The notes beneath the pieces are model-generated. The model saw nothing but the letters and a program-made list of their open reading frames with translations, ran no database searches and was not told the DNA's origin. A stretch of DNA of 64,000 nucleotides. It comes from Ophioderma brevispina (taxonomy: Eukaryota > Echinodermata > Ophiuroidea > Amphilepidida > Ophiodermatidae). The stretch spans positions 29,061-93,060 of the forward strand of contig JAMKCH010088226.1 in NCBI GenBank assembly GCA_023653785.1, in the 5' to 3' direction. Positions 47,123 to 60,085 of the stretch are shown one piece after another (the first letter of the stretch is position 1; each line of letters opens with the position of its first letter). The position numbers and the translations under genes are program-made.

Positions 47123-47195
47123 ATGCAAATCATATGATGACGTCATATTACACATTGTACATAGTATTCATTACATGGACTTACACTATAAAAAT
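47123..47195 (+). promoter_or_regulatory. Promoter-like cluster: octamer, CRE, TATA
   Basis: ATGCAAAT (POU octamer) at 47123-47130, TGACGTCA (CREB/ATF site) at 47138-47145 and TATAAAAAT at 47187-47195, all within 73 bp. About 180 bp downstream, CGA|GTAAGT (near 47369) looks like a splice donor, so a short first exon could lie between. No downstream exon is recognised. Inference from motifs only. Confidence 0.35.
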
Positions 47196-47424
47196 ACACA
47201 ACTTTGACATCTAGTCGTCATCAAGGGTGGGTTACGTTAACTCCTGTTATGGACCGTTCTGTGTAATCATATTCTCCCAAAAGCCTATCGCGTGGTACTT
47301 TGAAAGTGGATCAAGACAAAGCGTGATCCAGTCGACCTGTTAACTGCAGGATTTTACCTATATTTTACTCGAGTAAGTAACTTTCAGCTATATTTTGGAA
47401 TGGTGTATCATAAGTATGTTTGAA

Positions 47425-47462
47425 CTTATTTATTTGTTTATTTATTTATTTATTTATTTATT
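47425..47462 (+). repeat. (TTTA)n microsatellite
   Basis: About nine TTTA units with one TTTG variant. Confidence 0.95.
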
Positions 47463-47469
47463 CATGATC

Positions 47470-50435
47470 GATGAAACACTAGTGCTTAATGAAAATAACT
47501 CTGCTTGTACAGTGTTCTGTATCTGGAACTTTTTAATGACCTTCAGTAGTTGAACCATATGTTCAATATTTTCATGACTAGTTCGACTAAACCTCAACAG
47601 CGTTACCAGTGTCTAGCTGCACTACAACCATATGTTTACTCTATGTATCATGTTTTGTTTAAATATTACTAATTAATTATAGACAACAGGTTAATTGTGA
47701 ACTAAAATCACTGTCGCTCTTTATTATTATTAATGTACGCAACAAACATAAGTTATATAAATTCGACATGTCGTTTTTAATCTATTTCAAAATGTAGCAT
47801 ACGGTTAGCATCATGAATGACCTCTTCTCTTAACGCCTCTCAACTGACCGAACTAAAGATGCTCTACACGCTTTTGTCCAAGCCAGATTTGTTCTTTGAA
47901 TAGCTCCGACCTTGCAATTTGCTTTTTAACAAATCTGCGTACACCCAAGCAAATATGCTACTTCCCTAAGCCAAGGGTTTTTTCTCTTTCAAGTCTGGAC
48001 GCGTTTTTCTCGCCATCTCTCGCGGTTGTTTTTTGCTCCGGGGATGGTCAATAAACGTGACGTTTCGCCAAGTGCTGATGTCCTCCCCGGGGTACACACA
48101 GACGGAATAAAATGCCCCCAAACAACTGCTATTGGAAACTTGTTAGAAGTTCCTTTAATGATTATGTAAAAACAAAGTCAGTGATTTGAATTACTAACAC
48201 TATTACGTTAGTGGACAGCATGTTTAAACCAGCAATTCGTAACACATCACTTGCAGTGCACGCACCAGTGAATGCGAATCGTTCAGCACATACATGTTTA
48301 ATTCTAAAATGATAGAGTTTGATACAAATTTCATTTTCGACATTTTATTAACAACTATTCATATTGTGAAAGGCGTGAAAATACAAGTGGACGTAATGTT
48401 TATAACTTGTACTGCAGTGACGTCAAATCGTATTCTCACTCTGCGTGCTGCTCAATTCCCAGCGGGACAAACTCAAATCGTTTGATTTTTTTTTCGGAAT
48501 GGCTTTAAATAAAACCTTTCATGAAGATACCTTACGTACCATTAACAAAACATTTGGTTATTTGATTTTACTCGTTTTTAAGAATTTTGTTCTGCTTTTA
48601 ATTATGATCCTTGAAACGATAAAATTAAGTTCAAAGTTATAGGACTTTTAGACAAAAGAAATCGCTCGTGGGAAGTGTTAAAAGGGTATTTTATGAACCA
48701 CAGCCTCGTCCACCCGACTTACCTAAAAAAGTCGGGAATTTGATATCATAAAAACCACTGGCCTGAGTATAGTACGTGTACCTAATTTTACGTGCATATT
48801 CCATTTCTCTGAAATTTCTGTCCATAAACTGACAGATATTACAACACAGTGGACTATGGGACACCGTGATATGAATATTACCTCGTAACATCAACACGCA
48901 CCATCAAAATCAAATTAAAATTTGGAAATTACCTTTTCTCGATGATATCTAATGAACCACAAACAAAAACAAAGGTACTAGGATCACGAAAACAAAATGC
49001 ATCTTTAATAGTTTTTGGCTTGAATTATAAAATTTTCATTAACAGAAAATATAATCCTATTTAAACACCAAATAAAATTAGAATGTGTACAGCATTATCG
49101 CTAATTGTAGATTGTAGAAGATCAAAGAAAATGCGCCGTGTAAAGATTTCAACACAGACCGATACTGAGGTAAAACACTATAACAAACAACACTTTCAGA
49201 GACAGACTAATAATCGCTAGGGTTGGTAACTGTGAAATATCTGGATGGACATGCCGGACATGGTAATAGCGTATATTACCAGACGTTGAACTCAACTATT
49301 CCTCGAGGAAATAGTCATTTATCAATGCTGTGGGACACTCACACACACACCACACACTCAATTCGTTACGGTTACAAAATGTTAAGCTAAAATTACATAG
49401 CTGGAAGAAAAGTTATAACAGCATTTTTTCCGACGGCATTGGATGAAATTTTGACCTTCCGTTTGTGCCACAGGCATTGTTGACCCAAATCAGGTGGAAA
49501 TAGTTATTAACCACTTGTTTAATGTGAAAATGCTGAAAAGCAATTTGCCAAAATCAACGTTACTTAATAAAACATCAATCTGCAAGTGGTTGTTATAAAT
49601 ATAACCCAATTATTTAATAGAAAGCTAAGTACATTGATCGTAGCTTCTTTGCATTAAAGCTCATTAGTTGATGAATGATTTCTTTTCGAAAATAACCTAC
49701 ATTTTTTTGCACAAATCATATGTGCTAGGTGCACACAAGTGGTTCAAACATCACTTCCAATCTAGTCGCTCCTTCTGATATACAGGTTGATTATCTCTTC
49801 CGTTGGAAGGTTCAAATCGGGAGTTAGTTGAGTCTTCTTCAATGAACTCGTGTCCTGATTAATACATCAAAAACATGACTCGACATTTCATATACCAGAG
49901 AAGCAAACATCTGGTGCAATTGTATCGTGTTCTAATGGGTGTCTATTTTCACATGTGCCCGACTTATGTCTCCTACTATTGCTTAAAAAAAGAAGAACAT
50001 TTAAGACACTGATCGAAGATGGTAAAGAAGAAATGCTACATAGTTAATGGATGTTTATTTCAGGTTCGATTTCAAATAATTATATGGATGAATTGGTGAT
50101 CACTTTTCGATTGAAATCGACAACCATTCTTTCAACAATTTGCAGACTCGTACATTTTATAAGCAGGTACATCAAAAGATGGATAAGGACTTTGAGAAAA
50201 GTTGAATATGTAAATATTCAATATATAGTTTACCATTGCCTATTTGCTTCGAAATATCAGCCATTTACAAACATTTTTTCCATCTAATGAAAGAAGAAAC
50301 CATTTAAAGGGTTCACTCAAAACTAGTACAAACCAAAATTGTACCGAAACAGAACGAATCAACACTAAATGGAACCATTAGATAACGGCGAAACATAAGC
50401 AAATTAACTACACAACTGACGGCTGTCTTCTCAAA
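47470..50435. other. AT-rich stretch without a gene
   Basis: Short unrecognised frames only (up to 78 codons, 50051-50287). A small CA run near 49340. Confidence 0.5.
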
Positions 50436-50439
50436 GGTA

Positions 50440-51167
50440 GGGAAAGAAGGTTTGAAGATGTTTTTCTATACTTTCAAGGATGCCAGATTAAAAATTTTGG
50501 GTCCAACCTCTAAGAAATGTGGACAACATTGTAAAATAAGGGGATCAAATAGTACTGGGGTAAATTTGATATGAAGTCAAATTGTGTTTAAATGTATATA
50601 ATTTGTCTAGGTTGCAACCTTTAGTTACACGGCTATCCTTAAAGATTTTAGGTCGTTGAGTAAAAATTGTCCACTGATCAGATTTTGTTTAAACGGGTGT
50701 CAAATTATTGTTCTGGTTATACACAAACAGAAAATGCATTTTAACTCTTTGGATGACAGCTCTGTATACAATTTTGATGCCAAGTTTTGGTAACTCCTAC
50801 ACACCATGTACATCCTTGTTACATTTTGCCCACTAATTATGCAACCAAATATCAAACGTAAACTAAGACGAACAATAGGCCGGGACAATAGGACACCAGT
50901 TTCAACACAATCGGAGCATTGAGTAAACTTTTACACCAGAATGACCTAACTAAAGGTCACAATCTACACAAACTATGTTTTTTTTAATTCTTATAATTAG
51001 ACCAATGTATTGGCACATTTAAACACAATATGATCTGATTTCAAAATTTGCCTTGTATTAATTTTATTCCCTTGTTTTTTGAAATTCCCCACATTCAGAG
51101 CACAGACCCTAAAATTGGGATCCATCATCCTTCAAACTACTGAAAAACATCTTCAAACCTTCTTCCC
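50440..51167 (+). mobile_element. 728-bp inverted-repeat element, family G, copy 1
   Basis: Left end GGGAAAGAAGGTTTGAAGAT GTTTTTC...TCAAGGATG (50440-50481) is the inverted image of the right end (51128-51167). Its middle (CAGATTTTGTTTAAACGGGT, GTCAAATTATTG, CATTTTGCCCACTAAT) also occurs around 63096-63450, where MITE A is inserted in it. Non-coding. Confidence 0.75.
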
Positions 51168-52208
51168 AAAAAGTCGAGAACAGGATTCCCATTTATGACT
51201 CAAAACGGTCATGTGCACATTATTGCGATATGCACCAATTCAGACCAATACAGTCTTTCAATCTAGATAAATGGTTTTTCTTTTGCCAAAATAACACATG
51301 GTCACGTACATACTGAAATGCCCACACCTGTTTATTTGTAAGTTTCTACTGAAATTGAAATATAGCTTAACTACACCAAACAATCGCTATTAAACCGTGG
51401 ATGCTTAGCCTGAGCTACCAATCATTTTTTCTGGATTATCCTTCATAACAAGTATGCAATTGAATTACACGAAGCCTAGAGCTCGACAGCTTAGAGTTGC
51501 ATTGAACTATTGGTGATACTTTATTCTCAATTATATAATATTTGTGGCTACCCCAAACAGACAAGGTGGGTAAACCAGTTGCAGTAATGTACCCTATCAT
51601 CAGAGCTTGGAAGTCATTTATTGCATCAGCAGTTACCCAATACAGCTCAATATGCATTCAACAATATATCGGAACCAATTGTGATATACTGACTTTGAAC
51701 GAGTTACTTATGGTAAAATAATAGATTTTGGTTTGTTTATTTTGGCGGGTTTTTCATGCTATCCTGAATCTTTTAATCGATTTACATCGGGAATAATAAC
51801 CTGTAGTGAATGCGAGTTGCATTGTTTTAAGCTTTTCATTGCTACACCATCGGGTTTAAGACAGGTGACACAAGCGAGCTGTAACAAACAAATAAACAAA
51901 CGTCATGCGCAATGCAATCACATTAGAGTTCATCATCGGAAATATTGCGGTGCTTGGTTATTAAGCTTGTAATGGGAACTCTTCATCTGCTAGCAAAAAT
52001 GCTCTTGTAGACATTTAAAACCAAAGAAGAAAAAAATGTCTCAAGTTAAAGCCGAGGAAAGGTCAAAGTATGATATAGAGATTAATGCTGCTACAGGATT
52101 TCGCGCACATGATAAAGCATTAAGTCACGTGACTATTAAGGCTTTTGCATGCTTCATTTATTCACATCTCGCACGGTACGCTTCAACACAATAAATGACC
52201 TTCATTCT

Positions 52209-52539
52209 ACACTGTAAAAACAGTGTTTAGAAAGTGAAGGCAAGGTGGTGTTTAGGTGTTTAATGTTTAGCAATTAAACACTTTGTGTTTAGAAATTAAA
52301 CACATGGTGTTTAGAAATTAAACATTTGGTGTTTAGAAATTAAGCAGTTGGTGTTTAGATATTTGACATGTTTAGAGATTAAACGTTTTAAAACGTTTAG
52401 AAGCGTTTAATCTCTTAAATATGTCAAATATCGAAACACCACAATGTTTAATTTCTAAACACAAAGCGTTTAATTGCTAAACATTAAACACCTAAACACC
52501 ACCTTGCCTTCGCTTTCTAAACACTGTTTTATCCATTGT
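52209..52539. mobile_element. Foldback element built of TGTTTAGAAATTAAACA units
   Basis: Two ~155-bp arms are complementary from ACACTGTAAAAACAGTGTTT on the left to its image ending CATTGT, meeting at ACGTTTTAAAACGT (about 52384-52397). The left arm contains four or five ~25-bp units of TGTTTAGAAATTAAACA followed by CATGG/TTTGG. ACTGTAAAA ends resemble the short palindromes near 14 kb and 29.5 kb. Confidence 0.85.
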
Positions 52540-52559
52540 TCTCATATCCTGCCTTTAAA

Positions 52560-55500
52560 GTTTCTGTTTGTATTGTTCATTACACTGAAAGCAATTTAAT
52601 ATTTAATATATAAATTTCAATTTTGTAGTAAAAGAAAAATATTTATCTTAACATTTTATAAAGTAAAAAACATTACTATATTACAAACCCTTATCGGTAA
52701 ATTCCATGATCAAAAGAATATCATCAATATGATCGCAATGTTTGAATCTTTATTTTTAGCTGGAATGTTTCTTATCAATTCACTTGGTCGTCACGTAACA
52801 GGTTGGCGTTCACTGTGTGCATGAAGGCGGATTTATTCACATCGTACACAGGACTAAGACAAAAACGTAATCAGTTTGCCTTGAGTCGACCTTCTGGCAA
52901 AACGCATTAAGCAGAATCAGTAAGAAGTTACTAAAAACGTGTGAGGGTAAGGCGTGAAGCCACAACAAGTGTCTATCTATGGCATGAGCTTTTCGTTTCC
53001 ATCGGTGCGCTTCCCGCGTAATGAAGTGAGGCAATATTAACTTTTTGCAAGCAGACTACGTCTTGGGTCGGTAAACGCCTCTGTTGGTCACCAAAAACGC
53101 TAACATTGTTTACATTCCTAGTTTAAAAACTGAGTTGACATAAAAAGACATTTAAATGAGTTCTAACATAACTTATAGCTTGAAGCCTAGGCTACTGTTT
53201 TTCATATAAGGCTCCCTTGAAAAACCACCCTATGATGAAACTAAAATTCCGTCAGGCGATTTACCTGTTTTTAGAGTGCAAAGGGAAAAGACAGTCTAAA
53301 GCAGTTGTTGCTTTATGCATTCAGTGATGGATAGCCTGTGATAAAATTGGTTCGAATCAGTCATTTAGGGGATTTCTTTAATCATTTTGTTTTTCACATG
53401 GATGATTTCACGCCTGTCAAGGGTTCGTCACTGAAAATTTACATACACAAACAAATAAAAAGAACTCTTTCATACTCTTTGAATGTATTGTGCAAATACG
53501 TTTTTGTTTATGTATATAAAAATAAGTCGAAGATATATGTGTTTTATTCCGCAACAACATGTAGTCGACCTGAGGTTAGGTGACCTGAGGGCAGACAACC
53601 TGGGGTCGAAACTTATATAGGCATATCCATTACTGCATATATATCTAATTATCTCTCCAACCATCCATCCATCTAAAAATTCCAGCCATCCGGCCATCCA
53701 CCTATCTCTTTGTATTGATTTCATGTTTTGAAAAAATGTATCCACAACTTGCACAATTAAAGCAATTTGGCGAGTTGCTTTTTAAAAGCAAATACAGGCC
53801 CTTTAAGTGCAGATCTCTCATATTATAATACGGCTTTTAGAATACCTAGCATCCATATGATTACGAATTTCTGAATCATCAATCGCGTATTTGCTGTTCC
53901 AGCTGATAAAGCATATACGTGTATGTTGAATGTAAGATGATCATTATAGTGTTTAATTATGATTTGAATATTATTGTTTTGAAAAATAACAGCGTCCTAC
54001 AGGTTAGTAGCAATTTTCTGAAACTGCGAAATTTAATACCCCTCTAAGCAATACTATACAAAATAAGATCGTTTAACCCATACATTGCATCATGCATTCG
54101 AACTAGAAGAAACGGAAATGCTAACATAGTCAACAATCTAAGTAACAGTACATTAAATATGACTCATTTGGTAAAATACAAGGAATCATTTTCGGATTAA
54201 AGCAGTTTGAGCTAATTACGCCAGATATATTTTGCCAAATACAAAAACTACAAACACGGACGTATTTATGGAAACATTAGCATCGTTTGGAGTTAAAAGT
54301 CCGTATCAGATGTCCGCTCACCTAGTATAGATCCTGTTGCCTTACTGATTAAAAACACGCCAACAATCAGACCTCTTGATGAAGTGATGGACTAAAAACG
54401 TGGGCTAGAAGAAGCTGCAATCACGTATTAGTGTGATGGATAGCTTCCCTTATTCGCGGGACATTACAGCCCGTAACCCCTCATCAAAATTTCCGGAATA
54501 GTGTCCAAACTTCCAGTTCTAAATTAATTTTCATATTTATCATGATTAGGAAGTCAATGCTCTTGCGAAATATGTTGTTCATAAAATAATTATCATTTCA
54601 AAAAGATCAGATAAATGTAAATTTAGAGTCAAAAGGTCTCAAATTCGTCTTAAAGCGAATAATTTTAGGTAATTATTAACATTTAACAAGCAATAGTTGT
54701 AACACCATAAGCTACATTGTTGATATTAGAGGCTTTCGGGTTTCAAAGCAGAATTTAAAGTCCAATTCTGATCACGCTCCAAGCCTCGTCTCCCTCGCGG
54801 TAAGGACCATACCTGCCATTAAAAATTAACATCATGCCTTGAATGAGAAGCGTTACCCATCTTGACGGAAACAAATTCCCGGCCCTTTCTTCCCGATTGC
54901 CCTTTTTTCCGGGCCATCACGTTCACGTTGTTTTCATGCGAAGACTTCTTAAAGATGGAACAGAATTTTACTGACAGGTTCAGGTCACGGCATCCGATGA
55001 TTTTTTTTCAAGAGGGGAAACGGGGGTCTTTACCCCCAGGATTGACCTCGTTTTATTTCCATAGGGGACATTTGAAGTACCCACAAAATATAGAGCAGTC
55101 AGCCCGTAGGAAGTTCTCATAAATTCTGCCGAGTTCCGGAAGAAATGACATCGAGGACCTGAATATGGTCATTATTCTATTGGCTCAACTGAATGGCCTT
55201 TAATCATATTTGTACTCTTTAGGGAGAATTCCAATGCCAGTTTATATGATTTTGTTTTACTTTACAATAGTAGAAATACTACTTTTCCACTTATAGGTAA
55301 TAAGATTGTTTACTTTAGAAGGAATAAATGCGCCCCAAGGTCAGGGAGTATTTCCTGGATTTATTTTAAAATATCGTCATATATGCAATTGTATTGTAGT
55401 CTAATTGGATTATCAACATGCAATTACAAGTGGTTTTGTTATATTTGAACTAAAAAAAAATTGTTTACCATACAAAATTGGAGCATAGTTATATATATAT

Positions 55501-58200
55501 TACATTGGCAAATGATACAAGAAATAAAAGGTTTACGGCTGAACAAAATATGCCGTAAAGCTGCGCGTTCGTTTTGCGGCACGCATTTATGTCTCCGAAG
55601 TTGATTTTTTTTTACTTTCAATTTTTTCTAGTTTTTTTACAATAAAATCTGTGAAAACTTCGCTTTGAACTCATTGGGTTAAAGAACGACAAGGGAAACA
55701 AATTAATTAATTATTTTATTTTATTTTGGTTTTCAGCTATTTCAAACATTTAGTTTGAGTAAAATCGGATTTAGAAAAAGAATTAAAGATAATTGAAGAT
55801 GAAATATTTCTAATCTTTCGCAGCCTTTGAGGCATACTAGCTTTAGCCTAATACTCTATAAACAACCCGCTAGCTGAAAAGGTACCTGCATAACTTATAC
55901 AAGACCATACATTTGTAGTAGGTTTTATTATTGATATTGCGTAGGGGGAAATGTTCAGACATCTCCAGTAATTCCAACCGGACACTAATCAATTGTGTAT
56001 TTCAATCAAACATACATGCTTACGTTCTGTTTTTCTTCTCACGAAGTATTGGTTTCACAGTGTATCTAGAGAGATGTCGGCTGTTACCCTTTGTCTTCAC
56101 TGAAACAAATGGGCGATGCATACCATCCCTATGCATGGCGTATAGATGCCTAATAAGTTCGTGATTATTGAATCCAACAGTAATGTGCTGGAGAGAATAG
56201 ATATACAAGTATACAGACTCTTGAGCCCAACAGTGTTTTTTTAAGGTGGACTTCTTATAAGGAACTTTCAGTACCAGGATGTTTTCTCGACCTTTTGAAT
56301 GTAAAGTAATGGCCCAAAGTACCCATCACTTGAAACTCGTATCATATCAAAGTTTCTGCGAGACAGGTAAATGCGTTGATCATATTCATAGAATTTTGCA
56401 AAATGTTCTATGAAGCTTCATGCACTCATTTACGAAAGCCAGGTGGTTATTTAACATACATTATAAATTAATAATTATAAAACAAAATTAAAATACTCAG
56501 ATGTAAATTATTTGAATGAGGGAAACCGTGAAGAAGAGTTTATTTACCATTGGTTCAGAAATCGGAAACAAATGTAATATGCAAATGTGCTACATTAATT
56601 TGCACAGTATCTTAGAATATTCCAATTTACTTGAAAATATGTGACTTGAAACACCTGTCAATAAACCTCATGAATATTCATCAAACATATGAAATCAGCG
56701 CAAACGACCAATTTGCGCGCCAAAATGGCTCAAACCCGCCCGGCACGCTGTGATCTTTGGCTGTTTACTGAAATGATAGATAGGGATCCTGTTATAATTA
56801 GTAAGTAGAAACCTGCCAGTAAACATGTTGTGTGGACAGGCTACGAATGGGAATACTCAGGCGCGTTTTATCGAGCAGAGAAAGCAACGGTTTGTCAAGT
56901 AATCTACGCTCGAATTCCCTAGTTACCAGTGATGTCAGTCAACCATACGATCCACATGACACGCAGGCGCCATATTGTTAGCTCAGATGGCGTCTTGGTC
57001 GGTTGCTATGTCTGTATTGTTTACGCTATAACACATACGTGTATAAAATTTACACAATATCTTATTCACAAGTCAGTTTAATTTAAGATGTTCTGAGAGT
57101 GAGTGAGGGTTAGAATTCGAAGCTAAAATCCAATGTAATGTATGTGAAACGCCTTGAGGGTTCTCGTAAAGATAAACATTTACATTTCGCATTAACGTAT
57201 GTGCCTTTTCTCTCCTCTGTCTTTTCATTTTCTTTATATTTTGGACAGTTGATAGTTTTCTTTCTTCTGCTTTTTAGATGTGTTCTTTGTATTTAGGTGT
57301 CGTTTGGAGGAGAAAGCAAACCCGGAAGTACCTGAAATGAGCTTTCTTGAGAGTATACTTTTACAAGTGATATCTATCTTTAACACAAACGCAGGTATCT
57401 GTACTTAATTGATCTACTATCGTTTCTCTGTTCAGAAGAATTGAATCTGACACAGGGTCAGATTATCTATGTACACATTTACAGCCTCGGCCAAGTGCGA
57501 CAAATTCATTGCAAATTTATATTGAGAAAGGACAACTATATATGTTCTGCTCTTTCCCTTTGGCGTTTGCTTGCTCACAACCTGTACTAAATGGTCATGG
57601 ACTTTTGACGAAGCTAAAGTCTACTGTTTCTATTCCAAATAAATAAGTCGAATATTCAATGGGGGGGGGGCTGAACAAGAAAAAGGCTCGCTTGGTATCG
57701 TCATGATCTAGCCGTCCAAAACCAAACTCGCAGATAGTGGATTGTTTCTCTAATTTGGCCAAAAAGTAAAATTTCATTAAAGCATAATATATATTCAATA
57801 TTATTTTGAGAGAAAAAAATCAATTATCCCGGCCTATTAAACAGAGTATTAAACACAAAGAACAGTCGATCAAACTACAGATTTAGACACCTGACTATGC
57901 TTTTATGGGTTGGCCCTATTGTGATTCTGTTTACATGTGAAAGTTTAAGTCTACCTATTTAGCAGAGTTGGGCATGCCGAGAACTCATCGGGAAAATATA
58001 TTATAATTGGTAAAAAAATACATTATCATTACCACGTAGCAATTTTAAATCAATATACGTTTTACACGGAGATGGACTCCAAAACAGAGAGGTTCAGACG
58101 GCAAACGTCAGCTAACTACAATTATCTTTAGGAAACAATGACGTTTTGCGTACGGTAAATGGATAATAATAACGATCTAAGCTGATTACCAAGCATTTCC
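52560..58200. other. Long AT-rich stretch without a supported gene
   Basis: Contains an imperfect CCATC microsatellite (53655-53700) and short unrecognised frames (up to 94 codons). CAAAATGGC and GATGGCGTCTTGG (56723 and 56993) are reminiscent of YY1-type start-site motifs but lead to no open frame. Nothing else stands out. Confidence 0.45.
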
Positions 58201-58220
58201 GTTATACCTTCATATGGCAC

Positions 58221-58655
58221 TACGGCGGTCCGTTAAGTACATAATTCCTGTTTCTAAAATTGAAAAAAAAATTGAAAGCAGTGTTTGAAAATTCTCAAGA
58301 CTGGAATAATACCGAAAGGCATTGTGGGAAAAATGGATTCGCCAGTAGAGATTGCGTGTTAACTTTTCCGTGTCTGCGTGTACCGAAGTACCCGACAAAA
58401 ACGTTCAATTTTCTCGCTAGGTTCTATAGGTTCAGACCCAATAACGATACATATTTAAAACAAAACATAGTAACGGACCCTCTGATGCCAAAACTTCCAT
58501 AGAACCCCTCCGTTTTCCGGAGATATTTGAGATTTACTTTCATTTACACACATTCTCTATGACGGACTGATAACGTTAATCTCTCGCGCAGTACCAATTT
58601 AGATAATATCATTCGCAGTCTGTGACACAGACTACACACTTTCCGGACCGCCGTA
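58221..58655. mobile_element. ~435-bp MITE with TA flanks
   Basis: TACGGCGGTCCGTTAAGT (58221-58238) is complementary, with two mismatches, to ACTTTCCGGACCGCCGTA (58638-58655). Both ends begin or end with TA, fitting a TA target duplication. No transposase. The 80-codon frame inside is incidental. Confidence 0.75.
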
Positions 58656-59796
58656 ATAATGGTTTTGGGTGAGTTCACATGTTCAGTTAGTTCGTCTTCT
58701 TATTCAGTGGGCGTGGTTTAGTCTACCAACACGCAATATTATTGGTTGCTGTGTATCTGACATGAAAAGATATCAGATATCGCGCGTAAACAGTAATGTG
58801 TGACGATGCACTATGGGGTGGGGTGAACACGATCTGTATTTTCTACGGCAGCCTCGGTCCCCAGTGACATTACTAAATCACCTCTTAAACCTTCTTTCAA
58901 AATATCTTAGTAATATCATGATAGTTTAGGAAAAAATATTGACGTCAAAATCCGTCGCGAGGTTAGTGAATGAACCTCACTACAAAACAGTGTAATTTCC
59001 AATAACGGTCATTTAAGATTTAAATTTTCGTGACCAGCTATAGCCTTCAGTGATGTCTTTGTCCGATGTGTGTATGAGCGCCCTCCGACTGTGTATCATT
59101 AAGTCTTTGATAAAGACTAGCACTCATGTTACGCCGGATGTTGATGCTGATTTGAATTCACCATTGCTGTTAAGTTGGCATGTCTCTCCCCCGACTCGTT
59201 ATGTTATCAGTGTTGCATTTCCCCATGTTTCATTGTCTGATCGCCCGATTTTTCTGCAATTAGTATGCGAAAATCAATCGATGGAAGAAATCATGCATCT
59301 AAAAATAATTCCCACATTCCTATTGCGCAAAAAAATCTCACGATGACCCCTGTTAAAGAGATATTCGAGTGAGTGCCAGCATGTGGTATCAGTAAATTGT
59401 TGTTTGCACTCGCTAAATGTGACGAACATAAAATACTCGCGTGTCTCATAAATATGCATAAGGAATATCCAAATACGACGATATGATTGGCCCATTGGGT
59501 GGTGCCCAAACTATGAAGTTCGTATGCTCATTGTAATACTTTTGTGAACCTCGAATCTGGTTAGGGATGCACCTTTAGATTTATTTTTTTTTTTGGGGGG
59601 GTGGGGCTATTGTAAAAATAAATTGTCGAAGCATGTGGCCAAAACACTAAAAATAAATGACATGAAAAAATGGCACACTAGCAATGGAAAAAATGACACA
59701 CTGGAAAAAAATGACACTCCAGAGAGGGTAAAATTCACCCACTTTAAACTGTCAAATAATAAATACATGAGCATTAAAAGTGATGTCATTTGACCC

Positions 59797-60085
59797 AGTG
59801 GCGGAGATCCAAGGGGGGGGGGGGGGTATATCCAGGGGACAATCCTCCACTTTTTGATGTGGTGGGCGGCCATGTAATCATCCCCCTACTTTTTCATAGG
59901 CCCTATCTTTGTACCGTAAAGATGTTTTTGTATTGTATCTCATTGAAATTTCAATATTATGAGTCGGATTTTGGCAGCATTTACACTTAAAATGCTATAA
60001 ATCCCAGGAGCTTCCGGGGCGCTTCGCTCCTGGACCCCCACCAAGGGCCCTTAAGCGGGCCGGGCTCCTGGACCCCGCTAGACTC
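59797..60085 (+). mobile_element. Fragment with transposon-like end and CTCCTGGACCCC repeats
   Basis: CAGTGGCGGAGATCCAAGGG followed by a G run is the typical start of many invertebrate DNA transposons. At 60010-60085 there is GGAGCTTCCGGGGCGCTTCG and two CTCCTGGACCCC blocks, also frequent in such repeats. No matching right inverted end was found. Confidence 0.5.

Noticed and set aside
56985..57040. Start of a gene at GATGGCGTCTTGG
   Set aside because: The frame closes after 14 codons and no splice donor is evident directly before the stop.
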